Below, one piece after another: positions 48,549 through 59,119 of a DNA stretch of 64,000 nt. Both the position numbers and the translations under genes were made by a program. Source of the DNA: Parietaria judaica (lineage: Eukaryota; Streptophyta; Magnoliopsida; Rosales; Urticaceae). Position 1 is the stretch's first letter, and every line of letters starts with the position of its first letter. Location: assembly GCA_954871525.1 (NCBI GenBank), contig OX940865.1, positions 1,178,001 through 1,242,000 of the forward strand. The letters are read 5' to 3'. The notes below the pieces were generated by a model, which did not search any database, was not told the DNA's origin, and saw only the letters and a list, made by a program, of their open reading frames with translations.

Positions 48549-49322
48549 CAGTAGAACCTCTACAAATTAATACTCGATAAATTAATAGTCGCGATTAAAT
48601 AATATTTTTGTCTGGTCCCGACTCGGGCCTAACAAGCTAAATTAATAATTCACTAAATTTATAAGATAATAATTTTTTTAGTAAGTATATAGGTCCCAAG
48701 TGATATATAAATTAATAATTCAATATAAAAAATTATTTAAATAATTATAAAATCACTATAAATAAAATAAAATATAAATAACTATGAAATCACATTAAAT
48801 AAAAAAATAAAATTACATCACTAATTATTTAGTCTTCTTAAAATATGATTCTTTAGTAATTATTACAGCTTTAATGATCACTACTCTAAGATGTTGTCAT
48901 TCGTCTTAATATCATTGGGCTCTTTAATATTTATGACATTGGTTCTATAGTAAAATCTTTTTAAATCATAATAATAGTCTCTCTTGATATTCTTAATATT
49001 GATACTTTAATATTCTCGATATAATAAATTGAAATATTTTTTGTTAGTAAAGATGTTTATATACTTATAGCTGATTAATATTTTTTTATTAATGTATAAA
49101 TTAATAAAAAGAAATTGTACGAAATACCCATTTTGTGTCAAACCTTTTAAAAAACTACACATTGTGTGTGTAAAAAACTACCCATAATGGGTAGTTTTTT
49201 AAAAGGTTTGCACAAAATGGGCATTTCGTTAATTAAATTATTAATTTATATGTTAAATAATAATCCGATAAGATGATATTTTTTACCGGTCCCAATAGTA
49301 TTAATTTATAGAGGTTGTACTA
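48549..49322. mobile_element. TIR element with ACCTCTA-type ends and an inner foldback
   Basis: The left end CAGTAGAACCTCTACAAATT and right end (complement TAGTACAACCTCTATAAATT) are near-perfect inverted repeats next to TA dinucleotides, and GGTCCCGAC / GGACCGG blocks mirror each other. Non-coding, AT-rich; a MITE-sized derivative enlarged by at least one insertion. Confidence 0.65.
49119..49229. repeat. 111-bp foldback element
   Basis: ACGAAATACCCATTTTGTG at the left pairs with CACAAAATGGGCATTTCGT at the right, and the inner AAACCTTTTAAAAAACTAC arms pair as well, so nearly the whole unit folds into a hairpin. It lies inside the TIR element at 48,549. Fragments of its end occur near 49,497 and 31,000. 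Confidence 0.85.
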
Positions 49323-49621
49323 TATATTTGTTTAATATAATTGTTTTAGTTTATGTATTTCACCAAAAGAATTTTCCACGCAAGCTTCAAATTGTTCATG
49401 AGAATCTGAGAAGGATGATGTGTTGGTTGGTTAGGGCATCGAATAAGAAAGAGCGTTGCTAAAGTTTAAAAAAAAAAAAAAAAAAAAAAATTTGAACAAA
49501 ATGAGCATTTCATATAAGTTTAAAAAAATAAGAAAAAAAATTTCCATAAGAACCAACTCAGTCCGTAAAGTACGTCCCCGTCAAATGTCACGTGGACAGG
49601 TCCAATGGTGCCACGTGTCTC
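49323..49621. other. Spacer downstream of the phytocyanin gene
   Basis: It holds a poly-A run of about 23 bp (49,468-49,490) and presumably the 3'UTR of the minus-strand gene. No other feature seen. Confidence 0.6.
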
Positions 49622-50879
49622 TCAAAACAGTAAGAGAAAAGGAAAAAGAAGAATTGCTCGCCGAGATTTTACTCCTGTTCCACCGCTTGGCTCGTCCACC
49701 ACCACGTGCGGCGGTGCATTCCCCGGAGACTCTACGTAAGGCGGAGGCAGTGGCTGGTTGAGGCTTGGGGGCAAGCCGGCGCCACTTGCAACGGCGATCT
49801 CGAACGCCATGCCAAGGCGGCACTGATCGCTGCCATCGTCGTCCCCGGCGCTGGAGAAGAAGTAATTCGCGCCAACGACAGTCAAGGGCACGGCCACTGT
49901 CAGTGGCTGGCCAAAGTTCTGGCCGCCGCCACCGAACTGGAAAGTATCGTCGTCCTCGGCGTCGTCGACGAGCAGTTCCGGTACGTCGTGGCGTTGTAGG
50001 TCTGGATCACCGTCACATTCGTGTTCGTGTTGAAGACTGCATCCAAAAAATGGATAAATCGCAAAAACCGAATTCAATCGAAATGCATAAACTTGAAAAC
50101 TGCATAGTGAACCGAATCACCGATATAAAGTGTTTGTATGTTTTGAATGATTCGAGACCGATTCAAGTTAAACTTCTATTGTATAAGATCCAGAAACCTT
50201 AAACAACAAACCACTTCTTGTACCTAAACTCGCAATCAGTTTTCTTACGGATGCGGTTTTGCGAAAATTGGATCCGGTTGCCAGGTATTGATCTAAATAA
50301 TTTTGAATCTGAGTTTATAATCCACAGACATCTTTTTTCTTCATCAAAAATTGGATCCGATTTAATTATGTTCTAAAATATGAGCGTTTTTTAAATTGAG
50401 TTTTATCTCTGATTGGGTATACTGTATATCAATAAGTGAATCCGGATCCGGTTGTTCCAATATAAGATCTTGATTTACCGACAAACATAGAGGCGGTTTT
50501 TGAAATTCGGAGCCGGTATAGTTGACTATTGTGAATGCACTGAATGCGGTTTTTCCAAAATCAGACGGGACACGGTTTCTTGAAACGGAATAACAATTTC
50601 CGGTTTTAAAAACACCACCAAACCACGCATTAAAATTGACCGGAAGAAAACTCTGATGAATAAGAAGTTTGAATGTTAAGAAATGCAAGTGAGGGATTAC
50701 TGACTGAGATAGTCCCCGAGAGAGAAGGTTTGATCGGCGGCCCAGGAGGTGTAGTTGGCGGCGGAAGAGTTGGTTCGGGCGTCGAAGAGCCACCCTTCGG
50801 CGCCGCCCACGGTGTGATTGGTGTACGCCGATACGGTGCTCACCATCAGCGCCGCCAGTAGAGCCGCCGCAAAGCTCAT
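49622..50879 (-). CDS. Phytocyanin-like (cupredoxin) protein, frameshifted
   Basis: Two exons: 50,879-50,705 and 50,036-49,622. Splice sites are canonical (CTCA/GTCAGT and TGCAG/TCTTC) and rebuild a smooth GDYLIFNTNTN junction. Exon 1 begins with an ATG and a signal peptide (about residues 1-18), then YTNHTVGGAEGW, the usual start of a plastocyanin-like domain. Exon 2 has VTVIQTYNATTYRNC, then, one base out of phase, DDTFQFGGGGQNFGQPL, YFFSSAGDD and QCRLGMAFEIAVASG, a Pro-rich stretch and a hydrophobic C-terminus suggesting a GPI anchor. The His copper ligand expected before the YRNC Cys is absent, as in uclacyanin/peeling-cupredoxin relatives that may not bind copper. Summed exon length (590 nt) is one base short of a whole frame. 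Likely an extracellular, wall-associated protein; pseudogene or sequencing error. Confidence 0.8.
49955..49974 (-). other. Frameshift site in phytocyanin exon 2
   Basis: The Cys codon TGC (49,974-49,972) is in frame with exon 1, but the acidic DDAEDDDTFQ segment just after it is read one base out. One base is missing in the CGTCGACGACG stretch. Confidence 0.8.
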
Positions 50880-50992
50880 CGTGGACTGGCGATGGGTTTC
50901 GGTCTTCTCTTTCTTCTCTTGTCCATGTGATTGATGTTTGTGAAGATTCATTCTTGTGTTGAGTTCATTATAATAGTAACGTTGAAAAGAAG

Positions 50993-51064
50993 GTCGTTGT
51001 AGTATAGTGGTAAGTATTCCCGCCTGTCACGCGGGTGACCCGGGTTCGATCCCCGGCAACGGCG
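50993..51064 (+). tRNA. tRNA-Asp(GTC)
   Basis: A 72-base cloverleaf: acceptor arm GTCGTTG / CAACGGC plus discriminator G, D-arm TAGTATAGTGGTAAGTA, anticodon stem CCCGC / GCGGG with loop CTGTCAC (anticodon GTC at 51,026-51,028), and T-arm CCGGGTTCGATCCCCGG. There is no intron and CCA is not encoded. A T7 run (51,069-51,075) gives a Pol III terminator. Internal A and B boxes are present (GGTTCGATCC). It lies 113 bp upstream of the divergent phytocyanin start. Confidence 0.98.
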
Positions 51065-51068
51065 GCTC

Positions 51069-51075
51069 TTTTTTT
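51069..51075 (+). terminator. Pol III terminator of tRNA-Asp
   Basis: A run of seven T residues starts five bases after the mature tRNA end. Confidence 0.85.
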
Positions 51076-51398
51076 ATTTTTATTTTTAAAAACAACTTTA
51101 TTTTATTTGTTAAAATTATGTTTTTTAAGCTCCCCATTTTTCTCTATCGATCAATGGTGTTCGATATTTTGGTGCATAAGCATTCAATATTTCACATGTA
51201 ATATTTGATTCTACTGCAACAATAATTTATAATAAAGTTGATTAAACCTTTTTTAGCCCAACAGCAGCGAATGTCATTGACGTCCAGTGGTCAAAACTAG
51301 TGATGGGCGGACGCCCGACAGCAGGTCTGTCCATCCGATGAACGACTGCATTCCATTGAGTGTCTAAACGGGCGGACAAACCCGCTGGCCAGCCCTTG
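51076..51398. other. Spacer between tRNA-Asp and the chromovirus
   Basis: AT-rich and then GC-richer (GGGCGGAC words at 51,305 and 51,369). No feature recognised except the left target repeat CCTTG (51,394-51,398). Confidence 0.6.
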
Positions 51399-52270
51399 TG
51401 TCACACGGTTAAATTCTCACCTAGAATTCGCACCGGTGATGGCCCGAATTCACCGAGAACTCGGCAGCCAATTGATGATCGCCTAGCACCAAGCAAGACA
51501 ATCGGGTAATCACACAAGAACACAGCACAACCTGTTGATCACACAAACACAAAACAAACACAATCACACAATACACGAACACATAGTGTTTACCGGCAAT
51601 CCCCACCCAACTAAGCTTTTCATTAACTTAGAACAATACAATGAGTGTTTCGCAGGAGCATGACATCCCCCATTTCTCTGGAATCTACAAGCATATAAGA
51701 TAGCCTAAGGTTCGGTTGAACACGCTCAACCGCCCCCTAACACGCTTCGCCATCTTCCGTGTCCCGTGGCACATCGCATGGCCACTCAGATAACATAACT
51801 GCTCGACGGTTACAACTGCCAGGGCATTTGCCTCGTCCTTGCCCTGTATTCCTAACGGTAACCTAGGGACACGTGTAGATCAGCGAGGCTAAGGATGTCA
51901 AGCTAATTCGTGTGCCAAGGTAACCGCCTGGTAACCGTTCCCGCCAAGCTTCAGCGCTCCTACCCGCTGGTTAGCTAACTGAGTCAACGCAGTTTGACAA
52001 CCTGTCCGCGCCAAGCTACCCGCGTATAAGCGCACCTGTCAAGCGTACGCCTTGCTTGTTTCCAACTCCTCGAGCTGCCCGATGTCACGTGCATCGCGCT
52101 GCGTATCCTTAGTGCCGGCTCGGGTATACATTGCGCTACACCCGAGCTGCACTATCCGTTGCCAAGGTTTGGCTAACGTTGCCTAGAGGATCCCCACACC
52201 TCTAAGCCCTTCCCGTGGTACAATAACAAGTTACCGTGCCACGGGACAGGTCCACACTAAGGTGGTAACA
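51399..52270 (-). repeat. 3' LTR of the Galadriel-like element
   Basis: Plus-strand ends are TGTCACACGG and GTGGTAACA. The polyprotein stop codon (TAG, 52,257-52,259) lies 12-14 bases inside it. Confidence 0.95.
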
Positions 52271-52281
52271 AACCTCCCGCC
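52271..52281 (-). promoter_or_regulatory. Polypurine tract overlapping the end of pol
   Basis: The minus strand reads GGCGGGAGGTT immediately before the 3' LTR TGTTACC. The same bases encode the last residues (AAGGL) of the polyprotein. Confidence 0.7.
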
Positions 52282-55200
52282 GCTGAAGAACCCGACGTCC
52301 TCGTCGGAAGGGAATCGAGGTACGCCTTAACCTCCTCTTCAAACTGCCAAAGACTCGGAGCTTTCTCCCAAGTAGCATCAGCCACTGAAGATCCCTCCCA
52401 CTGAACCAAGTACTCGGTCCTCCAGTTCTTCTTGCTCGCACCAAACGTGCGATGATCGAAGATCTTCTCAATCTTCTTGTCAAACTGTTATCTGATGGTT
52501 GGTGGAGGTCGCTTGATTGCTCTTCTCCCATCATCAGCCGCGTCTTCATGGAACTTTTTCAAGTAGCTCACATGAAACGTAGGGTGAATCTGCAGTCCCT
52601 CGGGTAACTTGAGTCGGTAAGCGACTCTGCCCACGCGCTTCACCACTTCGAAAGGCCCATCATACTTCGCAACTAGGCCCTTGTCATAGCGTCGGTCAGT
52701 TACCTTCTTCCAAATCTGGGGAGTTAGTTTCAGCCAAACATAATCCCCCACTTCGAATTGCACATCCCGCCTATGCTTGTCGGCATACTTCTTCATTCGC
52801 CTTGCCGCTTTGGCTAGGCTGTCGCGGGCTTGCTCGTGCAACTCGGTCTTGTCCCTTGCAAATCTGTAAACCGCTGGACACGGCCCTTCGGATTTCTGCT
52901 TTGCCACTTCATGTGGCGTGAGGGGCTGTTGTCCAAATACTATCTCTGAAGGACTCAAGCCCGTCGCTGAAGATCTGTGTAGATTGTAACAGAACTGTGC
53001 CACATCAAGTAAATCGAGCCAATCTCTTTGGCTGGCACACACGTAGTGTCTGAGATATTCTTCGAGCAACTGATTCATCCTCTCGGTTTGACCGTCCGTC
53101 TGAGGGTGATTTGCTGTGGAGAATATCAACTCAGACCCCATCAAGTTAAACAGCGTCGTCCAGAACCGACCTGTGAATCTTGCATCTCGATCACTAACAA
53201 TGTCGTGGGGTAAACCAAAGATCTTCACGACATGACGGAAAATGAGTTCCGCGGTGACCTTGGCTGTACATGTGGTAGGGGCAGCAATGAACACTGCGTA
53301 TTTCAAAAAACGATCTACCACGACGAGAATTGACCCCATCCCCTTAGTCACCGGGAAACCCACAATGAAATCCATCGATAGTGATTGCCAAGGCCGATCC
53401 GCTACTGGGAGGGGCTGTAGTAATCCTCCCTCGGCCTTCTTCTCCAGCTTGTCTTGTTGGCAGACTCGACATGTCTTGACATAGAACTCAACATCCTCGG
53501 CCATCTTTGGCCAGAAATAAGATCTGCTCAACAAGGCAAACATACGCTCAGTGCCTGGTTGACCTGCCCACTGTGAGTCATGAGTCTCTCGCAGTAGTTC
53601 TCGACGTAGTCCACCCATGCTTGGCACCAACGATATGTTTCCCTTGGCATATAATAAATCATCTTCAATGACATACCTTCTGACCGTACCATCACCGACT
53701 TCGGACTTCAGCTTCGAGTACGTGGGATCGAGCATCGCATGCTCCCTCACCCGGACGAGAAAGGTTGACTTCACCGAAGACAACGCAACAACATAAGCCA
53801 CACATGCTTTTCTGCTCAAGGCGTCTGCCACTTGGTTCTGTTTCCCTGGTTTGTGCACCCACTCGAAAATAAACTCGGCTAAATACACTTGCCACCGAGC
53901 CTGTTTTGGAGTGAGATTCTTCCGCGTCTTGAAGTAGGTATTTGCCACATTGTCTGTGACAACGGTAAACTTTGTGCCCAACAGGTAGTGTCTCCACACT
54001 TCGAGGCAGTGAATCACGGCCTTCATTTCCTTCTCGTGCACAGAATACCGTTGCTCAAAGTCTTTGAGTTTCCTACTTTCAAAAGCCAACGGGTGTCCAT
54101 CTTGGACAAGCACACCCCCGATAGCTCGGTCAGACGCATCAATTTGAACTTCGAATGGCTTTTCAAAGTCAGTTAGCTTGCGAATCGGCTCCGAGGACAC
54201 CGCAGATTTTAGTCTATCAAAGGCTTCTTGTCACTCGCTCGTCTACTCCCATTTCTGATCCTTCTTCAGCAAGTCAGTAAGCGCGTTTGCCTTCTTGGAG
54301 TATCCTTTGATAAACTTTCTGTAGTAGTTAGCCAAGCCCAAAAATGACCTCAGCTCCGCTACTTTCTTTGGTGCCTCCCAATCCCTAATTTCCTTGACTT
54401 TTCTTTCATCCATACGAATCTGTCCGTTCCCAACCCAATGGCCTAGGAACTTAACTTTTGCACAACAGAACTCACATTTTTCCTTTTTCACATAAAGCTT
54501 GTACTCACGTAACCTTGAGAATACTTGCTCTAAATGAACCACATGATCCTCCACAGAATTGCTATATACGACTATGTCGTCCAGATAAACAACAACAAAG
54601 CGATCAAGAAATTGGTACAGTACATCGTTCATCAAATTGCAGAATGTAGCCGGAGCGTTAGTAAGACCGAACGGCATCACGAGGAATTCAAATGCACCAT
54701 ACCTCGTTACCATAGTTGTTTTCTTCTCATCTCCATCGGCCACTCTCACTTGCCAATACCCTGATCTCAAGTCTAACTTTGTGAAGTGAGTTGCCATGGA
54801 GAGACGGTCGAAAAGCTCGGCTACATTCGGCACGGGGTACTTGTTCTTGATAGTCAATTTGTTGAGGGCGCGGTAGTCCACACACATTCGTAGAGTATCG
54901 TCTTGTTTCTTCTGGAATAGCACGGGCGCACCGTACGGAGCCTTTGAGGGTTGGATGAGTCCGGATTCAAGCAACTCATCCAATTGTTTCCTCAATTCAG
55001 CCAACTCCGCCGGGCCCATTCTGTATGGAGCCTTAGCCGGAGCCCTTGCGCCTGGCTCCAACTCGATCCTGTGGTCGACTGCCCGTCGTGGGGGTAATTC
55101 CCTTGGCAACTCCAGGGGCATCACATCTTCAAATGCCTCCAAGACCTTTGCCACATTATCGGGAACGTCGATGATCTGATCAGGCTTGATCTCGACTAGG

Positions 55201-56733
55201 GCCGCAACGTAAGCTTGGGCCCCTCGTTTTACTCCTGTCTTGAACTGTTTGGCAGATTGCAACTCCGGCTCTTTCTTCCTAGTATCACCGGTTGCACCAC
55301 TGTCCGGAATAAAAAATGGTGACTTCTCATCATTGATGAAGACACCGCGTAAGTGAGGCATCACAAACGCTTTGGCATTGTGCATCCGTTCAATGCCTAG
55401 CACGAGGTCGAAATCGTCCAAGGGAACAACTAGCATGTTGGCATCGCCTTTCCACGGTCCAACGGCTAGCTTTGTGACGGCTGTTCCTGAGACTGCCATG
55501 GCTGCCGAATTGACAGCTTTCATCATGCTATCATTCTTTGTTAGCACTAGCCCTAGATTCCCCGCAATTCTGTCTGATACAAAGGTGTTCGTCGCTCCGC
55601 TGTCCGCCATGGCCACTACCTCTTGTCCATTAACTTGGACTTTGATGTAAACGAGCCCTTTCGACTCTGAGGTTGCCCCAGTGGACAAGGCGTTAAGCAG
55701 TTGCAGCGTACCCATGCGAAGAGCGGGTTGGGCTGGCTCGGTATCTAATCCGTCTTGAGCCATCATGGCATTTAGTTTCTCCTTTCTTGGACAATCTCTA
55801 GCAAGGTGAGGGCCGTTACACAAGAAACACCCATTGTTGGGCCTTCCTTGTGTCCCGGTGTTTGCGACTTTTTTCCCTTCACCCCACTTCTTCCTTGGTT
55901 CCTCGTGCCTCTTCCCAGCCTTTGGTTTGAACTTCTTGGACTCCGTGGGTTTTCTCAACTCTTGAGACGATGTCCCGTAACGGAAGTCAACTAGGCCATC
56001 GGCTGCTACCATAGCCGCGGGAAGGTCTTTTACGCCAAGACGGCGTAATTCAGCCTGTGCCCAAGGCTGAAGTCCGGAGAGAAAGTTAAACAATTTGTCG
56101 ACTTCAAACATATCTTTAATGTCCAACATCAACGAACTGAATTCCTTCATGTACTCTCTCACGGTACTGGAGTGCTTCAATTTCTTCAGCGACTCCCTTG
56201 CTACCCAGGCAGAGTTTTGGGAAAGGAACTGTGTCTTCAATTCCTTCTTTAAGATCTCCCAAGTAGAAATCTTTTCTCTGCCTGCGGCAACGTCGTCTTC
56301 CATCCTGGTGCGCCACCATAACTTGGCGTCGCCTTGCAGGAACATGCTTGTGAGGGTGACTTGATCTTCTTGAGCAACTCTTGCTGCCTTGAAGTACTGT
56401 TCAACATCCCACAGAAAGTTCTCCAGATCCTTCGCGTTTCTCGCCCCGTGAAAAGGCTTTGGATCGGGGACTTTAACTCGCAAGGAGGAGGAACCCGCTT
56501 CCGTGGAGGCAGAAGTACTTGATTGTCCCAACGCGCGTTTCAGGAGTACCACCTCCATGTTAAGATCCTCCACGCTCTTATCAACCCGATCCACGAAGTT
56601 AATCATCTGGAGCAGCATGCCTTGGAACTTTTCCTCGTTTCCGGAAGACAAATCACGTAGGGAAGTCTTCAGAATGCGGATCTTCTCATCTTGATTAACA
56701 TTATGTAGAGTAAGATCAGCAGGTCCATCATCC

Positions 56734-56877
56734 CTCGGACTTCCAACGTAATCCATGAGCGCTCCCAAACGCTCTCGAACCCTCGGACTTCCAACGTAAT
56801 CCATGAGCGCTCCCAAACGCTCTCAAACCCTCGGACTTCCAACGTAATCCATGAGCGCTCCCAAACGCTCTCGAATT
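56734..56877 (-). repeat. 48-bp coding minisatellite in gag, three copies
   Basis: Units starting at 56,734, 56,782 and 56,830 are identical but for one base, and each encodes the 16-residue [16 protein letters not shown]. In one junction CGA has become TGA, creating the first nonsense codon of gag. Confidence 0.97.
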
Positions 56878-56907
56878 TCTTTCACTTCGTCCGCCATCCT
56901 CGTCATG

Positions 56908-56919
56908 GCTCTGATACCA
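56908..56919 (-). promoter_or_regulatory. Primer-binding site, initiator tRNA-Met
   Basis: The minus strand reads TGGTATCAGAGC, two bases inside the 5' LTR and 11 bases before the gag ATG, so the leader is extremely short. Confidence 0.93.
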
Positions 56920-56921
56920 GT

Positions 56922-57793
56922 TTTCACACGGTTAAATTCTCACCTAGAATTCGCACCGGTGATGGCCCGAATTCACCGATAACTCGGCAGCCAATTGATG
57001 ATCGCCTAGCACCAAGCAAGACAATCGGGTAATCACACAAGAACACAGCACAACCTGTTGATCACACAAACACAAAACAAACACAATCACACAATACACG
57101 AACACATAGTGTTTACCGGCAATCCCCACCCAACTAAGCTTTTCATTAACTTAGAACAATACAATGAGTGTTTCGCAGGAGCATGACATCCCCCATGTCT
57201 CTGGAATCTACAAGCATATAAGATAGCCTAAGGTTCGGTTGAACACGCTCAACCGCCCCCTAACACGCGTCGCCATCTTCCGTGTCCCGTGGCACATCGC
57301 ATGGCCACTCAGATAACATAACTGCTCGACGGTTACAACTGCCAGGGCATTTGCCTCGTCCTTGCCCTGTATTCCTAACGGTAACCTAGGGACACGTGTA
57401 GATCAGCGAGGCTAAGGATGTCAAGCTAATTCGTGTGCCAAGGTAACCGCCTGGTAACCGTTCCCGCCAAGCTTCAGCGCTCCTACCCGCTGGTTAGCTA
57501 ACTGAGTCAACGCAGTTTGACGACCTGTCCGCGCCAAGCTACCCGCGTATAAGCGCACCTGTCAAGCGCACGCCTTGCTTGTTTCCAACTCCTCGAGCTG
57601 CCCGATGTCACGTGCATCGTGCTGCGTATCCTTAGTGCCGGCTCGGGTATACATTGCGCTACACCCGAGCTGCACTATCCGTTGCCAAGGTTTGGCTAAC
57701 GTTGCCTAGAGGATCCCCACACCTCAAAGCCCTTCCCGTGGTACAATAACAAGTTACCGTGCCACGGGACAGGTCCACACTAAGGTGGTAACA
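56922..57793 (-). repeat. 5' LTR of the Galadriel-like element
   Basis: Same 872-bp length as the other LTR. Its inner end is TTTCACACGG where the partner has TGTCACACGG, so the terminal CA on the minus strand has mutated to AA. Confidence 0.95.
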
Positions 57794-57798
57794 CCTTG

Positions 57799-59119
57799 TG
57801 TCTCCAGTACGAGCGCGATAAAATATGGGTAAGGCGGGCAGTCGCCACGACATTGGCATTTTTAAGTGCAATTCATTTAGATTTTTTTCAACAAAAACCC
57901 TAAATATTATTTATTTATTATTGCTCGCATATATTATAATCATGATTTATAACCAAATGTTAATCTCTTTTTTTTTTTTCAACTAGGGAAGGATGTCTGG
58001 TGTGGACGGACAGAGAGTGCATACATTCACATTCGGATAAAAAGGAGACGAATAAACATGACTGGTTGACACCGAGTTTCCAATATTAAAAATAGAAAGA
58101 AAACAAAAAAAACAATAACTAGTTTCATGCCGCCTCGGAAACTCTGGTCGTGACGAGTTCAACTGCACCAATACCGCGTGAAAGAAAACTTATCAAAAGG
58201 CGCAGCGACTCAAACGGCGTGTAGGAACTTAATGTAATAAATAGGCACAAGAACCACAACCATTTCTTGTACATCATTTTTTTATTAAGAGAGAAGTTGC
58301 ATTAATCTCTTATATTGATGAATCTATATATATATATATACTTGTGTGATACAGAGAGAAGAGAAGAGGGAAGAAGAAAAAAATGACCTTCCAAGTTCCA
58401 ACCATACACACCAAAAAGGAAGAAAAAAATTTATTTATAATAAGCAAAACAGAGGAACAAAACAGAGGAGCAAAACAGAGAAGACGAGACAAGACAAGAG
58501 CTTTGTTTATTCACAGATGAAGCGACGTGTCAATGTCCGAATTGTCGAAGCTGGCCGAGGCGGCACCGCCGTGCCGCGTCGTCCTCGTTGACGGAAATCC
58601 GAGGCCGAGCGACCCTACCTGAAACGGAAAGTAACTTTTGCCAAGAAAAGCGATAAATGCAGGTGCGCCAGTCCACGAAGAGCAATGCTTCCTACACGGT
58701 CAGAATCTAAAAAGATAGCACCCCAAAGTCAAACAAGATCTTATAGTCAACGAGTCAAAAGCAACACAATCCCTGAAGTCAAAATACCGATAATTGAACA
58801 GTGCGTCACGGATTACTACTATTGCCACAGTACAAATACAAACAGAGAAACATATAACCAGAAAGTAACTGCAAACAACTGCACGATGATAATCGACAGC
58901 TCGTCAATGGTGGGAACTTGTGTTCTTCCTCGGGCCCGGGATCTGTATTAAAGAGCATTCTTTAACCATCACCTAAGATGACAAGATAAATAATATTTCA
59001 GAAATTAATCCTCGCAATACACAATAAATCTCTAGCACTGATCAAATTATGGCGTAATGTTCGTCCTACAAAGATAACTCCAGCAAAATCACGGATCGGG
59101 CGGTTCGAAACGCACGTCT
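57799..59119. other. Intergenic region and probable SF3A1 3'UTR
   Basis: AT-rich DNA. It includes a T run (57,970), a short (TA)n microsatellite (58,326-58,340) and purine-rich stretches (58,350-58,500) that leave spurious frames open. The SF3A1 3'UTR presumably occupies part of 58,990-59,119. No further gene is supported. Confidence 0.6.

Larger units (their letters stand above)
52257..56897 (-). pseudogene. Galadriel-like Gag-Pol polyprotein, 1,547 codons, four nonsense codons
   Basis: One frame runs from ATG at 56,897 ([16 protein letters not shown]) to TAG at 52,257 with no frameshift. In order (approximate codons): gag; zinc knuckle [13 protein letters not shown] (356); protease [10 protein letters not shown] (431); RT with [27 protein letters not shown] and [10 protein letters not shown] (772); RNase H QIDASDRAIGG (922); integrase zinc finger CRVCQQDK, core SMDFIVGFP, VSDRDARFTG and QTDGQTERMNQ (1,176-1,276); GPF module; chromodomain (1,470-1,529). 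It is broken by TGA 56,823-56,825 (CGA in sister repeats), TAG 54,243-54,245, TGA 54,231-54,233 and TAA 52,488-52,490. Catalytic residues are intact. Confidence 0.93.
51399..57793 (-). mobile_element. Galadriel-like Ty3/gypsy chromovirus, target duplication CCTTG
   Basis: A 6,395-bp element lies between CCTTG repeats (51,394-51,398 and 57,794-57,798). Both LTRs are 872 bp and differ at about eight or nine sites by eye (about 99% identity), so it is a recent insertion. PBS, a single gag-pol frame with chromodomain, PPT and LTRs are all in place. The chromodomain sequence (EYLVQWEGSSVADATWE..LWQF) and tRNA-Met PBS suggest the Galadriel clade; CRM or Reina are less likely. Confidence 0.93.

Noticed and set aside
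49706..50202. Plus-strand frames opposite phytocyanin exon 2
   Set aside because: Arg/Ala-rich shadows of the GC-rich exon on the other strand.
50362..50793. 143-codon minus-strand frame inside the phytocyanin locus
   Set aside because: It overlaps exon 1 in another frame and runs through the intron; no domain, biased composition, begins at a non-ATG start.
58346..58951. Plus-strand frames of 81 and 88 codons downstream of SF3A1
   Set aside because: Low-complexity Lys/Glu/Arg-rich translations of purine tracts; no start context or homology.
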